Source: Eremophila alpestris peregrina (taxonomy: Eukaryota; Chordata; Aves; Passeriformes; Alaudidae). From it: a stretch of 64,000 bases of DNA. Position 1 is the first letter of the stretch; the number at the start of each line of letters is the position of its first letter. Both the position numbers and the translations under genes were made by a program. The stretch spans positions 11,546,782 through 11,610,781 of the forward strand of contig WMCF01000025.1 in the NCBI GenBank assembly GCA_009792885.1. Direction: 5' to 3'. Under the pieces are notes generated by a model. That model was not told where the DNA came from. It worked only from the letters and a program-made list of their open reading frames with translations, and searched no databases. Shown here one piece after another: positions 51,401 to 64,000 of this stretch.

Positions 51401-54400
51401 AAAGTTCAAAAATTATGTCATTAGTGGCATTAATAGAAGAGCTGGAGATAGACTTTATAATTTCAAGGTTTCAGCTTGAGTGTGATTTTCTGTGAAATGA
51501 TCTCTTGTCCTCTATATCTTTCCACCTCCCAGCCCTCCCAAAAAAAGAATTAAAAAAAAAAAATGCGATCTCATGAGATTGCCCACATATACTGGGAACC
51601 AAAGTTCTTCTTCTTGTGATAAATTTGTAGGAAAATATATAAAAATCACCACAGGCCACATTGGATTAGATTAGGAAGGTGTCGTATCACTGAAGAGGAT
51701 CTTCTAGTTTTTACAAAATCCGCTGTATTTGCTAATTAAATAATCTTATTTCAGAAATACTTGTTTTGGAAAGTTATATAAACCAGAAGTGACATCTTTT
51801 GCACTTCTTAAAGGGGAAACAGTAAATACTCCATTCTCACTGATACCAGATTTCTGCCAGATGACTCAGATGTTGGCTAAGTTGGTTATTTAGGGATTTT
51901 TTAGTTAATTTTCTTCCTCTGAAGACCCTTGCTAAAATGTGAGGTAATGCAGGAACTTGTTATCTGGTGCAGGAAAGGAAAAGAAAATGCTTGGTTGAAG
52001 CCCATGAGTGTTTAATCAAGGTCTGAAATCGATAGTGAAAGAAATGTAGGATTTTCTGTACCTTACTAGGAGGTGATTCCTGGAGGTGGGTGTTGAGTAG
52101 TGTTTATGCAAGCTGAAGGATAATTTTTAGGAAAGAGTCTTTATTTATGACTCTGTGATACTTTGCAAGCAAGATAGGACAGGGCAGGGACAGGAAATGG
52201 AACCATGGAAATGCCTACAGTGCAGTAAAATCCAGGGCCAGCCTGTGGCAAGGATCACTGTCTTTCATTGACATGACATCCCAACACACCAATTACACAA
52301 AGGACACAAATCCATGGGATACCTGCTTCCTTCACTGCACACTATGTTACCTACAGGAAGGCACACTAGGGATAAATGTTCTCACTACCAGATGTAGCTT
52401 CACACTTAGAATTTGCAAGGCCACTGAGCTGACTGCAAACTTGAACCTGGACACTCAGTTGAATAAAATCTTCTGCAGAGATGAAGGCATGTGCTATTGA
52501 CTTGTGACCCTTTTGAAGAATGGCTGCAGGAAAAGGATAGACTGCAGGATTATCCTGCAACCAGTTTGAAGGGTCCCCAGCTGTTAAAACTGCAAAATAT
52601 AACTTGCCTGAGTTATACTGGACAGTGTGGAGGCACTGGGGCAGGAGTGGCTTCAGCCTCAGTGGCAGACACTTCAGTGAAAACTTTAATTGTGCTCATC
52701 TGAAGTCTGTGTCCTCTGGATGCAAGCTATGATTGTACTCACACCAAGCTTGCAGATATGCCATAGGACACAGGAAATCTGTGCCTTTCTAGGGTAGCAT
52801 CTGGAGATGTGTATGCAACTACATAAAAGCCTAATCACCTCAGAAATAGGAGTGAGGCAAAGTCAGGCTGCATTTAAGTGCATCTCAGCCTCTCACTTTT
52901 TCTCTAGACTTCTCAAGAACTAAAGCATTACCACTCCCACTTCTGTTTTGTCACAGTTCCTCTTCTGCCTTTGTCATTTGGGGTGGTGATGGTGGGGAAA
53001 CAGATACATGGAAAATGCTAAATTGGATGAACAGATCCTGCATACAACTTCAAAATTTTCCTAGATTAAGCCTACTGCTAATCATGAATATACAATTAGC
53101 GAACTTCACCCTTGCTCTTGTGGTAACAAACTCTTCTTTCTGGAATAATTGCTTAGAACAGCAAGCAATTACTTTCTTCTGTACATTTGATTACTACTTT
53201 CTTACCAGAACAATAAAAAAACAAGTAACTTCTCTTCCAGTCCTTACATTATAATTTTATTCCTGCTGCCAAAGTGTGCCTGGCTGCTGCTTTGTATATT
53301 TGATGTGCAGCTGTGGTAGGAAGCCTCAAATAGCAGCATGGCATCTTGAAGAGCCTTGCTGCCAAGGGTAAAAGGACCCTGCAGGGCATCTCTTCTCAGG
53401 GAGCCATCCTAACTATTTGGAAAATAGCAAATAGTTTTGTGTCCTGGAAGATGCAGAATTTATTAGAAAACTGTTCTTTTCCCAACCTTCTCCATTGCAG
53501 GAAAGAAACTGGCTTCTGGCCAGCATACACTAAAGAAATGGGTACCCTTTCTCACTGGTTTGAAATGCTGCCACAGGCTGCTCTTCCTGGGTTATATATT
53601 TAAGGAGGCATGGCACAGGAGGGAAATATTATATCATAGATATAATGATATAATACTTTCTTTGGTGTTTTTCACCTGCTGTAGTAGATGAGGGATACTT
53701 ACAAAGCAATCAATCTGTAGGATGCCTCAGGATTAACTAAAAGTCTTCTTTCATCATTTACGGTAAGCATGTGCCTTTTACACTCAAGAGAGGAAGGGGA
53801 GCATCCTGAAATTGTGCATAGTATAAACTAATTGCTACTTTTATTGAATTAAAATGCATGAATATGCAGGGGTGGCTGTGTCTGTCTTTAGGTAAAATAG
53901 GGAACCTTTATAAATCTTTCATAACTGGCTGTGAACTTTTCAAATTCTGCATGTCCCAGAGACTCCTACCTCATTTTAGTCAAGTGCTGGAAGCATAGCA
54001 CTACTTGATAGATAAACCTGGGAGTTTAATTAAAATCTGAAGAATGATTTTTGAATATGTTGCCTTTAATTTCATCCCTGTGTCTATTTTCTTCTCATAG
54101 ATGCTTCTCCTGATAGCATCACCTCTTTTGAAATTGGTCTGTTGTTTATTTATAAACATACATTCCCAGCTCTCTCTTGATAATATTGCAATGAATCATT
54201 TAGAGAGGGAGGTTAGATTATTTAGTCCAAAATAATTTTGTCCAGTGATTTTTATCTTTTTTATCTTTTTATGTCTGGATCATGTTCCTCTGAATCACAG
54301 GGAAAAGGAGCTTTACCATCTTTAATAAGAAATGTTCCCTTGCAAAGCATACCCAATTTGCAATGCTACACAGCTGATGCACATAGGAGAAGTTATCAGC

Positions 54401-57400
54401 TAACCTTAATTAGCACTTCATAGCTTTAGGTCCTGGGAACAAAGTTCAGCAGTCCAACTAACTGATCTTTCTGCCTATTTATGTACTTTATCTTCTCATG
54501 CCCATAAACATCCACTTTGATATCAAAAAAAAAAAAATCATGCATACATTCTTGTCCAATTGAATGCTATTACTGCATTTTTATTAAATTTTATATTGTG
54601 TTCTGAATAAACACAAAACTGCAGCATAAAAATCCCTAGGGGATTCCAAGGCAAGAAAATGAACAGAAGCTGTGGTAACTTCCAATGTTCATAGGAACAT
54701 AGGTCTCAACAAGCCAGAAAAGATCAAGGGTCTAAATGATGAAATGTCCTGCCTCCTGCAATCATCTGTAATTAACTTTCAAAGAAAGTTCACATGGCTT
54801 ATTTCCATAATGAGTCTACATGAAATTTATGTTCAAATCCTAGTCACAGGGGTGTTCAGCTTGTGCCCTAAAGCATTTGATTTGCTTTCCTCAATCATTC
54901 TAGTATGAGTTTGCTCTTCTTATTGCCCCCACACACTGCTCCTTTAATCTCATCTTTGAGACTTAGGAGAGAAGTCAGTAGGAAAAATGAGATTCCTTTA
55001 GCTAAGTGTTTCCACATTATTTCCCCATATTTATTTTTTGTTTCATTAATACACTGGCTTCACTATAGGACATGAAAAATTCTAGTGACATAGAGTTTAA
55101 TTTCTGTACTTTTTCTCAAGGGATCTCCATTGTAATCTGTACCACTACTATTCCTGCCTTAAGTAATAACTAAAAGAGGTCATGTTCTAGGTTAATAGCC
55201 TGTAGCTGCAATGAAGAGAAGTCTGCAGTACTAAATGCAGCTATCCAAATAAACTAGATATAGCTAATAGTGCTATCCAATGATGGGAAGTATTTTCACA
55301 CAGATGTTGACATTAATCTGAAATGCCAGTTCATCTCTCTCTGCTTGAGTTTATTGCATTTGCAACTACACTGAAAAAAAAGAAATAGGGTTTGGAAACA
55401 AGTTGACCAAATAATTTTTTCAAGATGAGGAGTTTCTGAAGGAAGCTGGAGAGAAAGGTGTCCAAAGCAATTATTTACAGGGGGTTTCAGTTATCTTAAC
55501 AGTCTTCTCTTCAAATGCTTTTACACTCATTATCAAAGCTGACTTTGTGAAGACTTCTTCACCTGAGTGTTTGATGGAAAATAAATCACAAATCCTACGT
55601 CAACTATACACAAATCCTACTTCAACAATACTTTCAGATTTTTAAAGGGGACACTGACAGTGTCCAAAGTTATGTAATGCTCAGTACTTGTAGAGTTCAG
55701 TAGTCAGTTTCAATTCCCTTTCCTGTCAAACCTAATAGTCAAACATCTGCATGCATCTGCTCAGCTCTCAGGAGGGGGCTTAGAGCGAGAACTTGACAGA
55801 ATCAAAGGATTGTCCTCCTATATCTAACATGCTCAGTCCAAACAGTCTCACAATCCCTAGCTTGCACCTCCACAATTCATTATTATAACTCAAATACTGT
55901 TTGCAACCAGCTGATGGGTCTGCCTTGTTCTTTTTCTTTCCTTACAGAAATTATTTAAGAGACACAAAACCATAATTGTCTTCCACAAAAAAAAAAAAAA
56001 TACCAAAATCACCCCAATTTTGAGATTGGCATTATCCTCTTTGGCAAATGTTAGTTGGGAGCAAACACTACAAGAGCCTGTTTTTGTGGCAAGCTAAGTA
56101 ATCAAACAAGCAAGGATGGAGACTAACACGATAGATGAGATTTTATTCAAGTAGAGGCAAGCATTCTCATTGTCTGAGAAGTTCAAAAATGCAGCAGAGA
56201 GAATAAGATATCAGGAGTATAATTTTCCTGGGCAGAGCACATACAATTGCAGTGGATTAAAATCATTTTATCTGTCACAGAAATGAACACACGTGGCATT
56301 GCAAATTCCTCTTGCCCCCAAGATCCTAGTGTAATCTTATTTATATGAGTACATTCTGGTTGTACAAATTAGCCTGTCAATTTCCAGAACTTTCACCGTA
56401 TGGAAAGAATCACTTAGTACTACAGATGTTGCACAGAGCACAGATGATCAGAACAGCAGGGTGCACATTTTGAAAGTTAAAGGTGCAATGATGGCATTTC
56501 CAGTCCACAGATAAACCAAGCTCAGTGTGGCTCCAGGGACCTTCTCCACCATCAGACAGCTGATTGACTTAGTACTATTAATTAGCTTGGCTAGTGGAGT
56601 GGTCAATGCCAAGGCAAGATTGGCACCTTTAAGTCCTAGGACACATCTTGAACTGGCTGATGACATTTCAGAGCTGTTAAAAATCAATTTTGACAATTCC
56701 TGGATAATAGGTGGCATTTCATCCAATGAGAAGAGTAAACATGTTGAGAGCTTTAAAAAGACAAGAAGAAAATGCAAACAGTCAGCAAAGCTTCTATTTC
56801 TGTAAACAGAAGGATGGAACAAGTAATGGAACAAGTAACTATTGGACTACCTGGAGGATAACACACAGAGAGTAAAAAAACACTGTAATTTTGTGAGTAT
56901 TTGAGAATAGATTATATCAGAATAATCCATTTTTATTCTGTAATGGGTAACAGATGCTGCAGACAAAGAGAAGCAATTGCTGTTATATTCTTTTACTTTG
57001 GAAAGGCTTTTGATGGTGGTGGTCATGACATTCATCTTGAAATTTAAAACACATGATGTAGATGAGTCTAGAACAGAACAGTCACAACCCACATTGGAAA
57101 GAGGGACAGACTACTGAGGTGCACAGTCAGTGTGGGTGTTTGTTTTGAATGAGTTCTATGAAGGTCCAGCAGTATTCAAGTGATACTCTGCAGCAAGGTA
57201 CTACAAATCAGCTCTCTGGGAAATCTTTCCTGGTAAGGTTGAGAATAAGGATTCTAAATGCCCCTCAGGCAAGTGATAGTCTCCCCTAACTGAGTTTTTA
57301 AATAACAAACTAGGAAAAAAGTAATGCTGAAAGTATACAGGTAAGACTGACTATGGAAACCTCTCAGCATCCGTTGTGTCTGCTTTGATACAGATGTGAA

Positions 57401-60400
57401 CAACTACACCTCAGATACTCTTAAAGGTTCATTAACTCAATGCTCTGACTCTAACCATAAAAACAAGACAAACTAATATAATATAAACTAATGAAGAGTC
57501 CCTATATATATCTCTGTTTCAGTTTCCCAATTTCTATGAGCTGTTTAAGGTCTCTCTAAGGGTTTCCAGAGCTGACAGCCTCTAATGCACTTACGGATTT
57601 TCCAAGGCTTTCATCAACCTGTTTATAGTCTCAAGCTGACACCAAGCAACAGTACTGAAATCTAGAGTGTAGTCAAGTGTAAAAAAGTATTTGTTTTGTT
57701 TCATTTTAAACCTTCTGCCCAATACTTTCACTGAAGTAATTTAAATCTTCTCATACACAGTGAGTAATAGAAGCATGACTTACCTCAGGCAGAGGCACTG
57801 GAATTGACGTACCCCAGACTGGCAAGGGGAGAACATCCTTTGTGTCGTTTTTGTTCAAACTTTCAAGAAACCTAAGTGCACACCTGATGGCAAATGTCTT
57901 AGTACCAGCTAAAATGAGCCCTAATTTTTCCATCTTATTGTTTGCATTTCTTACTCTCTTGTCTCACAGTTCTTGGTCCAGTGTTTGTTCAGATTGAGGT
58001 GTTACAGCTGCCTTCCTGCCTGCACTCCTGGGTCTTTGCAAAGGAAATGAGAGACATTCAGGACAAGAAAGGTATCACCCATGGCTCATCCTGACAGGGA
58101 ATAGGGTTACTCCTGAGGAGTTCACCTGGTATACCTGCCCCACATTGCCAGCACCAGTCTTTGAGGTGATGTAAGCACTAATTGCCACATGAGACAGCAC
58201 AGTCTATGTGGCTACGAGGATCTCTTTGCATGTTTTGTACCTTGGCCTGAATGTACATCTAAATCAAACCTAAGCAATGTGGCTCACAATGGCACAAACA
58301 CTTCTGTGCATCCCCTGGAATTGCCCTGTTTCACAATGCTAAGCTGGTGTACAAAAGAGTGACTGTGCAGCTGCACATTATCATTTCTTGCAAGCAATTT
58401 CAGCAGAGCTGCAAAATGGACTTTGGGCCGAGCCTCAGCCCAGTGTTTTGCTGCTGTGCCAGACTATGTGAGGCAGACATTCACATCAGGAATGCTTTGC
58501 CAGAGGCTGATATCACTCTATGTATTTTCATAAACCTTGAATTATGACAATACATGGCAAATGTAGGACTGGTCCTGTTTATATTTGCCATAACTTTCAG
58601 CTAAGTGCTAACAAAACATCATCATAATATCAAAATTTTACATTCCAGAAATTCTTTCCTGCTTGTAGGAATACGGTGTTATAATAATTATAACAATATT
58701 AAATAATGCATAAATAATCTTTATTTCTCTTTAAAAAGCTAATTTTTGCCACTACTTCAATGAGTAGATGCTTTTCTAACAGTGTTCCTCTTTGGCTTCA
58801 TTTTTATGATTTTTTGTTAATGCTGAAGGAAAAAAATACGACTCAACAGGCCTAGGAATATGAGATCGCCTGTATCACAATAATTGGTAGTAAATCTAAG
58901 TTTATGAGAAAAACTGTAATCAAGATTTGGTATCAATACATAATTTCTCCAAGCTAATACACACTGAAAATCTCAATGTTACTGACTTTAAAAAAATTAC
59001 ACCTTTCATTTTTCCTGCATCCTTAGACACTAGTTTTGTGGAAGGGTCCCTTATAGGTGGAAGTTTTTCCTGCACATGTGTAACATGGCTGGGTGGAGTG
59101 CTGCAGATCCTGTGGTATTGGATGGACACCCAACTCTTAGGCATTACGCCACACAATCAGGCATTTCAGCCTAGCAGCATGAAATCATTAAAAAGACATT
59201 ACATTACTTCAATTGTTTTGGATCAGCTCTCCCTGTTAATCATCATCTGACTAAACCAGGACTACCCATGTAAGAGTCTACAGGATCTGCTTTACACAGC
59301 TCCTGCAGGACTAACCCTTTGAAGACTGCTGTTGTCAAATGCTGTTCCCAGACAACATGGAATAATTCATGGAGAAACTATGGATGAATGCCAGATGACA
59401 TAAACATAAAGTATCAATGATTTTTTTATTTTAGTCTTTGAACCATGTGTTAATTGCAAAAAGATGTGTAAAATTGGTGAAAATGTGGAAAATGCAGTCT
59501 GACAGGCTATTCTGTACACTGATAAAATCTATCTAGAACTAAGACATGTCTCCATTTAATCTTGTAATTGCCAAAGGCAGATGTTCATAGGCCCTCTCCA
59601 ATTCTCTTCACTCCTCTCCCAAAATTCATGTGCTGAAAAATTTGGCATGCTTTCTCTCCTGCCAGTTAGAGAAGGACTTGTGGAACGTTCATGTTATGAC
59701 TAGCAATGTCATCTCACGTTACACCAAGCTACAACAGTAATTAATGCTAGAAAAATGTTCTACAGCCAAATTTTGTCCTAATTGAACTATAGATGTTGGC
59801 ATGTCAAAGTGCAAGGGTGAATTCTTCCCATTTGACATATTTGTATCAAAAGACTTGGATTTAAAAGCTTCCATTCTGGCCTGGCAGTATGGCACACAGG
59901 CAGCAGGGACTGAGGCAAGCTTGCTCTGAACTCTGCATTCATAAGCCTTTCACCTGGCAAGTTTTCTCCCAGTTGTAGGATAACTGGGAATTAGTATGGT
60001 AATGGAGATCAAATCAGGTATCTAAGCCCAACCAGAGCAAAACAAGGTGCAGAGCAGTGAAAAACTGTAGCAAAATTTAAAAACTTATTTTTCTCCTCAA
60101 TTTAGTCCTCTTAATCATCTCACTGAAAAAGGACTTCTCACATGTTTGCAGGATCTTTTTCTTTAAATCCCTGTACCACTCACCCTTTGAAATCGGTTGT
60201 TGTTAAATTTGGTTTCAGATGAGCATGAAGGATTTGCCTGGGCAAACACTGAGAGCTTTTTAATTAAAAAAAAAAATCTTGTATCTCCCTCATCTTTAAG
60301 TTCTATGACCTGCTGCCACCTTCTCTAGTGCTGCTTCTACAGCATGGCCCACAAGTCTTTCTTAGCTCTGGCACTTGCTGCTTCCTTTAATATGCTTTCA

Positions 60401-60815
60401 TAGTCAATATAGTGAAGAAATGACCAGTCTGAAGGCAGTGAGCCCCAGGAGATCACTCAAGCATTCAGACAGTGCACTTTGGGAAGGTGCAGAGAAGTGG
60501 CATCTGATCTCATGAAACGACCCACATGAGAAAATATTCTTCATTAGTTCTTGTGGACAGGCTCTGTCCAGTTCTTTCTGTCTCCCTTCAGAGCTGTTGG
60601 CAGTAATTTTAACCCCTCACAGGCTCCTACACTTTTCATTCTCACTCCAAGAACCAGGTGATTTAGTGTCTAGAACACACAGATGTTCCTGCAGTCTCAG
60701 ATCTCCTCCTCCCTCCCCTTCTGCCTCCCTCAATGGGCCCTTAAGCAGAATTTAGTTGCTCAAATGAGATAGAAACCAAGGGACTGTTTTGGAATCCTAT
60801 GTCATCCTGGCCTGG
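45433..60815. other. upstream intergenic DNA, nothing clearly recognised
   Basis: About 15 kb upstream of MARCHF11. No exon, RNA gene or transposon could be named. The first 100 bp are still fairly GC-rich. A local GC-richer patch occurs at about 49540-49800, and an open frame of 128 codons at 56448-56834 is described under findings. By mammalian synteny the next genes would be ZNF622 and RETREG1, but none of their coding sequence is visible here. Confidence 0.5.
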
Positions 60816-60819
60816 GATT

Positions 60820-61740
60820 CTCACCAAGTCACTCAATGGCTGAGGTGGGAAGGGTCACGTGGGGTCCTTTGGTCAAGTCCCTGCCACTCAAGCAAGTGGC
60901 ACCCAGGACTATGTCTGGGTATCTTTTGAGTATCTCCAAGGATGGAGACCCCACAACCCCCCCTCGACAATCTGTGTCAGTGCTTGGTCACCTTCACAAT
61001 GGAAAAGTATTTCCTGATGTTCAGAGGGAACCTCCTGTATTTGAGTCCATGCCCATTGCCTCTGGTTCTCTCACTGGGCACCACTGAAGACAGAAGCTGG
61101 GCACCATTGGGCCCAGCTCTGCCCTCTTTGCACCCTCCCTTTGGATAATTACCACATGGATAAAATCCCCCTGAGCCTTCCCCTTTCCAGCCTGAAGAGC
61201 CATAGCTCTCTCATCTTTTCCTTGCAGAGAGATAGTCAGGTCCCTCTGTCATATTTGTGGCCCTTCATTAGATTCTCCCCACTCTGTCTTAAGGCCTCTT
61301 GTACTGAGGATCCCCAGACCTGGACAGAGCACACAAGGCAAGGCCTTCCCAGTGCTAAGCAGAGGGGACAAACACTTCCCTGGACCTGCTGGCAGCACTT
61401 TCCTGATGCAGCCCAGGGCACCATGAGCTGCCCCAGTGGCAAGGACACACAAGGGGCTTGTGTTTGACCCAGATCTTGTGCTGCAAAGCACCTTTTCAGC
61501 TGGGCATCCCCCAGCACATATTGGTGTCTGAGGCTGCTCCTTCCCAGGTGCAGGACTTTATAGTTCCCCATGTTGAATTTAATGTGGTTCCCATTAGCCT
61601 ATTTCTCCAGCCTGCCCAGATCCCTGTGGATGGCAACACAACCCTCTGGGTGTGTCAGTCACTCTTCCCAGTTTGTGTCATCAGCAAACTGGCAGGGGCT
61701 ATTCTCTTTAGAATGTCCCCTTCTGGATACTCCTCACCTT
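60820..61740 (-). mobile_element. CR1 LINE, about 0.9 kb 3' part, minus strand
   Basis: Read on the minus strand, a frame between 61571 and 61236 shows KVLHLGR...HQYVLG, the C-terminal CR1 ORF2 block. Toward 60820 follow the reverse complements of the CR1 3' end: ATTGCCTCTGGTTCTCTCACTGG, CTGATGTTCAGAGGGAACCTCC, and CTCCAAGGATGGAGACCCCACAA. At the other edge, CAGTTTGTGTCATCAGCAAACTGGCAG is the reverse complement of the FADDTNW-type catalytic region. It contains stops and is inactive. Confidence 0.9.
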
Positions 61741-61759
61741 ATCCAGAGATGATAAAAGA

Positions 61760-64000
61760 AGATGAAAGATATGAGAGTCCTTGAAACTGTGCTCCCTGGC
61801 TTACATGTAATTTTGCTGCTGCTTTGATCAGTAGTTATCCTTCCCCAAATTACAGCTCATTAGATCCTGACCATAGTTCCTCAAATGGAGAAAGAAATTG
61901 GGTCCTCTTTTATAACATTCTTTTTTTTTTCCCATCTGATTTTTTTTTAAATGCAAAAGAGTACTTTTATCTACAAAAGTATGGACAGGAATCTATATCT
62001 ATATCTAAAAACTCAATATGTAAACCTGCTCTCTGAAACGTACAAGAGTAACTTCTAAAAGCTTAAGAGACAATGTTGGGGCCTTTGCTAAAGTGCTTCA
62101 ATTTCAGTATGCATGATTAGAAGAAAAACTGTAGTGATGGTGGAAATTAGTAAATCAAATTACTATTCCCATGTACTTGCTATATGTCACCCTGCTTAAT
62201 TCAGTCTAAGAGTAACATAAATACTTCTGTTAGGCACAGCTTAGCAGATGTCTAATATTTTTCTCAGAGCAATGTTTTGTAGAAGGACTGTGTGTTCCAG
62301 AAAGGAAAACCAATATTATTAGTTTAAGATCTGTAACTCTCTCTGCTACCTGGCTTTAAATTGCCACAATTTACTGAAGAAATAGAAGCATGTGTGGCTT
62401 CCTCAGCTTTTCTTCCAAGTTTTCCTCACCCAAAGGGAGAGACTATCATCATGATCAGTTTACCCACATCCCGAGCTGTGGCATCATCCTGCCAGGAAAC
62501 AAACAACTTCACATTAATTATAACTGATCCCATAGTTCAGATAATAAAATCTCAAGTACTTTTCTGTAACTGCTCCAAGAGCAATAGGAGGAAGTAGGAA
62601 GCAGTGTAATGGACAACTCTCTCTAGATGTGACCTCTGATGGAGCTGGTCAATCAAAGGTGGCTTTTTCATGGTTAGCAATGGGTGAAAACAACCCCATA
62701 GGGAAACCAGTCTTGGAGAGGAATGAGAATAAATTAATCTATTTTGTACATATTCATTATAAATAATTTGCTCTGGTCAAACCATGGTTTTACTGGTGCC
62801 TCTTATTAAATCTATTAGAATACCGAGTTGATGAGTGCAACACAGAGGAAGCAATATGCCTGGTTTTGTTTGTAAAATAAATGCTCTCCAAAGCACTGTA
62901 TGTGAATCCTGGAAAAGAATGGGTTTGATTTTCCCTTGAGACATGGGCTGATGCATTTTTGTCAACAGGCATCCTTTTCAGATATAAACCAAATTCATCC
63001 TGGCCCTGCAAATTCATCATCCCTGGTATATGAATGGTTTCATATACCCTGGCAGCAATAATACTGTCAGCTTTCTCTCATATTGAATTCACACTTGAAG
63101 AGCTGTAGATGATGAATTTTAGATTTCTCTAATCCTCGATGCTACTTCCAGGTTTTGAGCAAACTAATGCAAAATCTACTTGCTGAAAAAAGTGAATAAA
63201 GAGTCTGTAAATAAGGGTCTGAGCTTGCAGGTCATTAAAACATTAAAGTGAAACATTAAAAAAAGTGAAACATTAAAACATTTCATTGAAGCGAAACATT
63301 TAAAAAAATTACATATCTTTTTATATATATATTTCAAAAATTCTCAAAGACAGCTGATATTAGGATTGATTAAATAAGCCAAGTAGAGATCAGGATAACT
63401 AAGGTATTGAACTAAACTTCAGTTATAATTGTAAATTTTAGAAAAACTATCTTTCTCTAGTCTGGTATATAATGATCTTGAGAGGTAGTGGAGAGGCAGG
63501 AAATTTTAGTGCTATGCATGTTTATACAATATTATGAACATTTAAAGAAGAAGACGTGCCTATTCAAGGTGCAAACATGATTGCTTTACACAGTGGCCTT
63601 GAGCTCTGCATTTAATTTTATGGAGAGAGCATCAGAATGAAAATCAAGGAACAGAGGCTTGTGATCCAAGTAGGAACTAGCATGGGAAGCACAGCATTTC
63701 TGGAAGGAGAGAGAAAAGCAAGGAAGGGGCAATTCTAGAGCAAAAGAAAAGGCTCCAGCCCAGTTCAGAAAAAGATATTTCAGAGAGGAATTGGTTTGAT
63801 GCTGTTTGATGCTTTTTTCTAGTGAGTATTGACATGGCACTGCTGGCCTGTACACAGCCTTTCTAGCTCAGCTCATACAAATACTGTCTCTTGAGTGTAA
63901 CCAGGATGTGAAAACTGATAATCCCAGTCACCAAGGCAAGCAGAAAGAGAGACACACTGAGAACATACTTTTACTTTAGGTCCTGCTCAGCAACATGTTT
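61760..64000. other. intergenic DNA, nothing recognised except a short tandem array
   Basis: AT-rich sequence with only short open frames and no gene or transposon that I can name. A short CATTAAA/GTGAAA array lies at about 63232-63308. Confidence 0.45.
63232..63308. repeat. short imperfect tandem array of GTGAAACATTAAA units
   Basis: AAACATTAAA recurs several times. GTGAAACATTAAA occurs exactly twice, and a third diverged unit (GCGAAACATTTAAA) follows. It looks like local slippage. Confidence 0.75.

Noticed and set aside
1..64000. CRISPR arrays, tRNA, rRNA, bacterial operons or a complete virus
   Set aside because: No regularly spaced repeats, RNA-gene structures, gene clusters or viral coding regions were found. 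The window is vertebrate nuclear DNA.

Overview
The window looks like nuclear DNA from a bird, quite possibly a songbird. It is AT-rich, gene-poor and intron-containing. Its recognisable repeats are CR1 LINE fragments on both strands and avian-type endogenous-retrovirus LTRs without coding interiors. I see no prokaryotic operon, CRISPR array, tRNA, rRNA or viral genome. The species call is an inference from repeat types and from one gene.

One protein-coding gene is supported: MARCHF11 (membrane-associated RING-CH E3 ubiquitin ligase 11), on the minus strand. It occupies 44696 down to 11782. Four coding exons (44430-44696, 43309-43464, 19132-19324, 11782-12104) have consensus splice sites and compatible phases. 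Joined, they encode 312 residues: a low-complexity N-terminus, a complete C4HC3 RING-CH domain split between exons 1 and 2, two membrane segments (exon 3 and the start of exon 4), and a cytosolic tail with a YxxPhi motif and a C-terminal PDZ ligand. Introns are about 1.0, 24.0 and 7.0 kb.

Layout. 1-4675: no recognised gene. 4676-5071: minus-strand solo LTR with a perfect 5-bp target-site duplication. About 5200-6675: degenerate CR1. About 8340-10653: nested mosaic of two LTRs and a split CR1. 10900-11781: probable MARCHF11 3' UTR. 11782-44696: MARCHF11 with intronic CR1 pieces, a 1.5-kb LTR with a perfect 5-bp target-site duplication, and a perfect 18-bp-arm palindrome. 44140-45190: CpG-rich promoter and first exon. 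45189-45432: a (CCCTT)n tract containing a 121-base assembly gap. 45433-64000: upstream intergenic DNA with one clear minus-strand CR1 (about 60820-61740).

Most long open frames near 44.1-45.6 kb are artefacts of high GC and of the gap. I found no convincing novel multi-gene system. The best leads are the promoter-proximal repeat and gap, the exact palindrome in intron 3, the dated LTR insertions, and the short avian N-terminus of MARCHF11.
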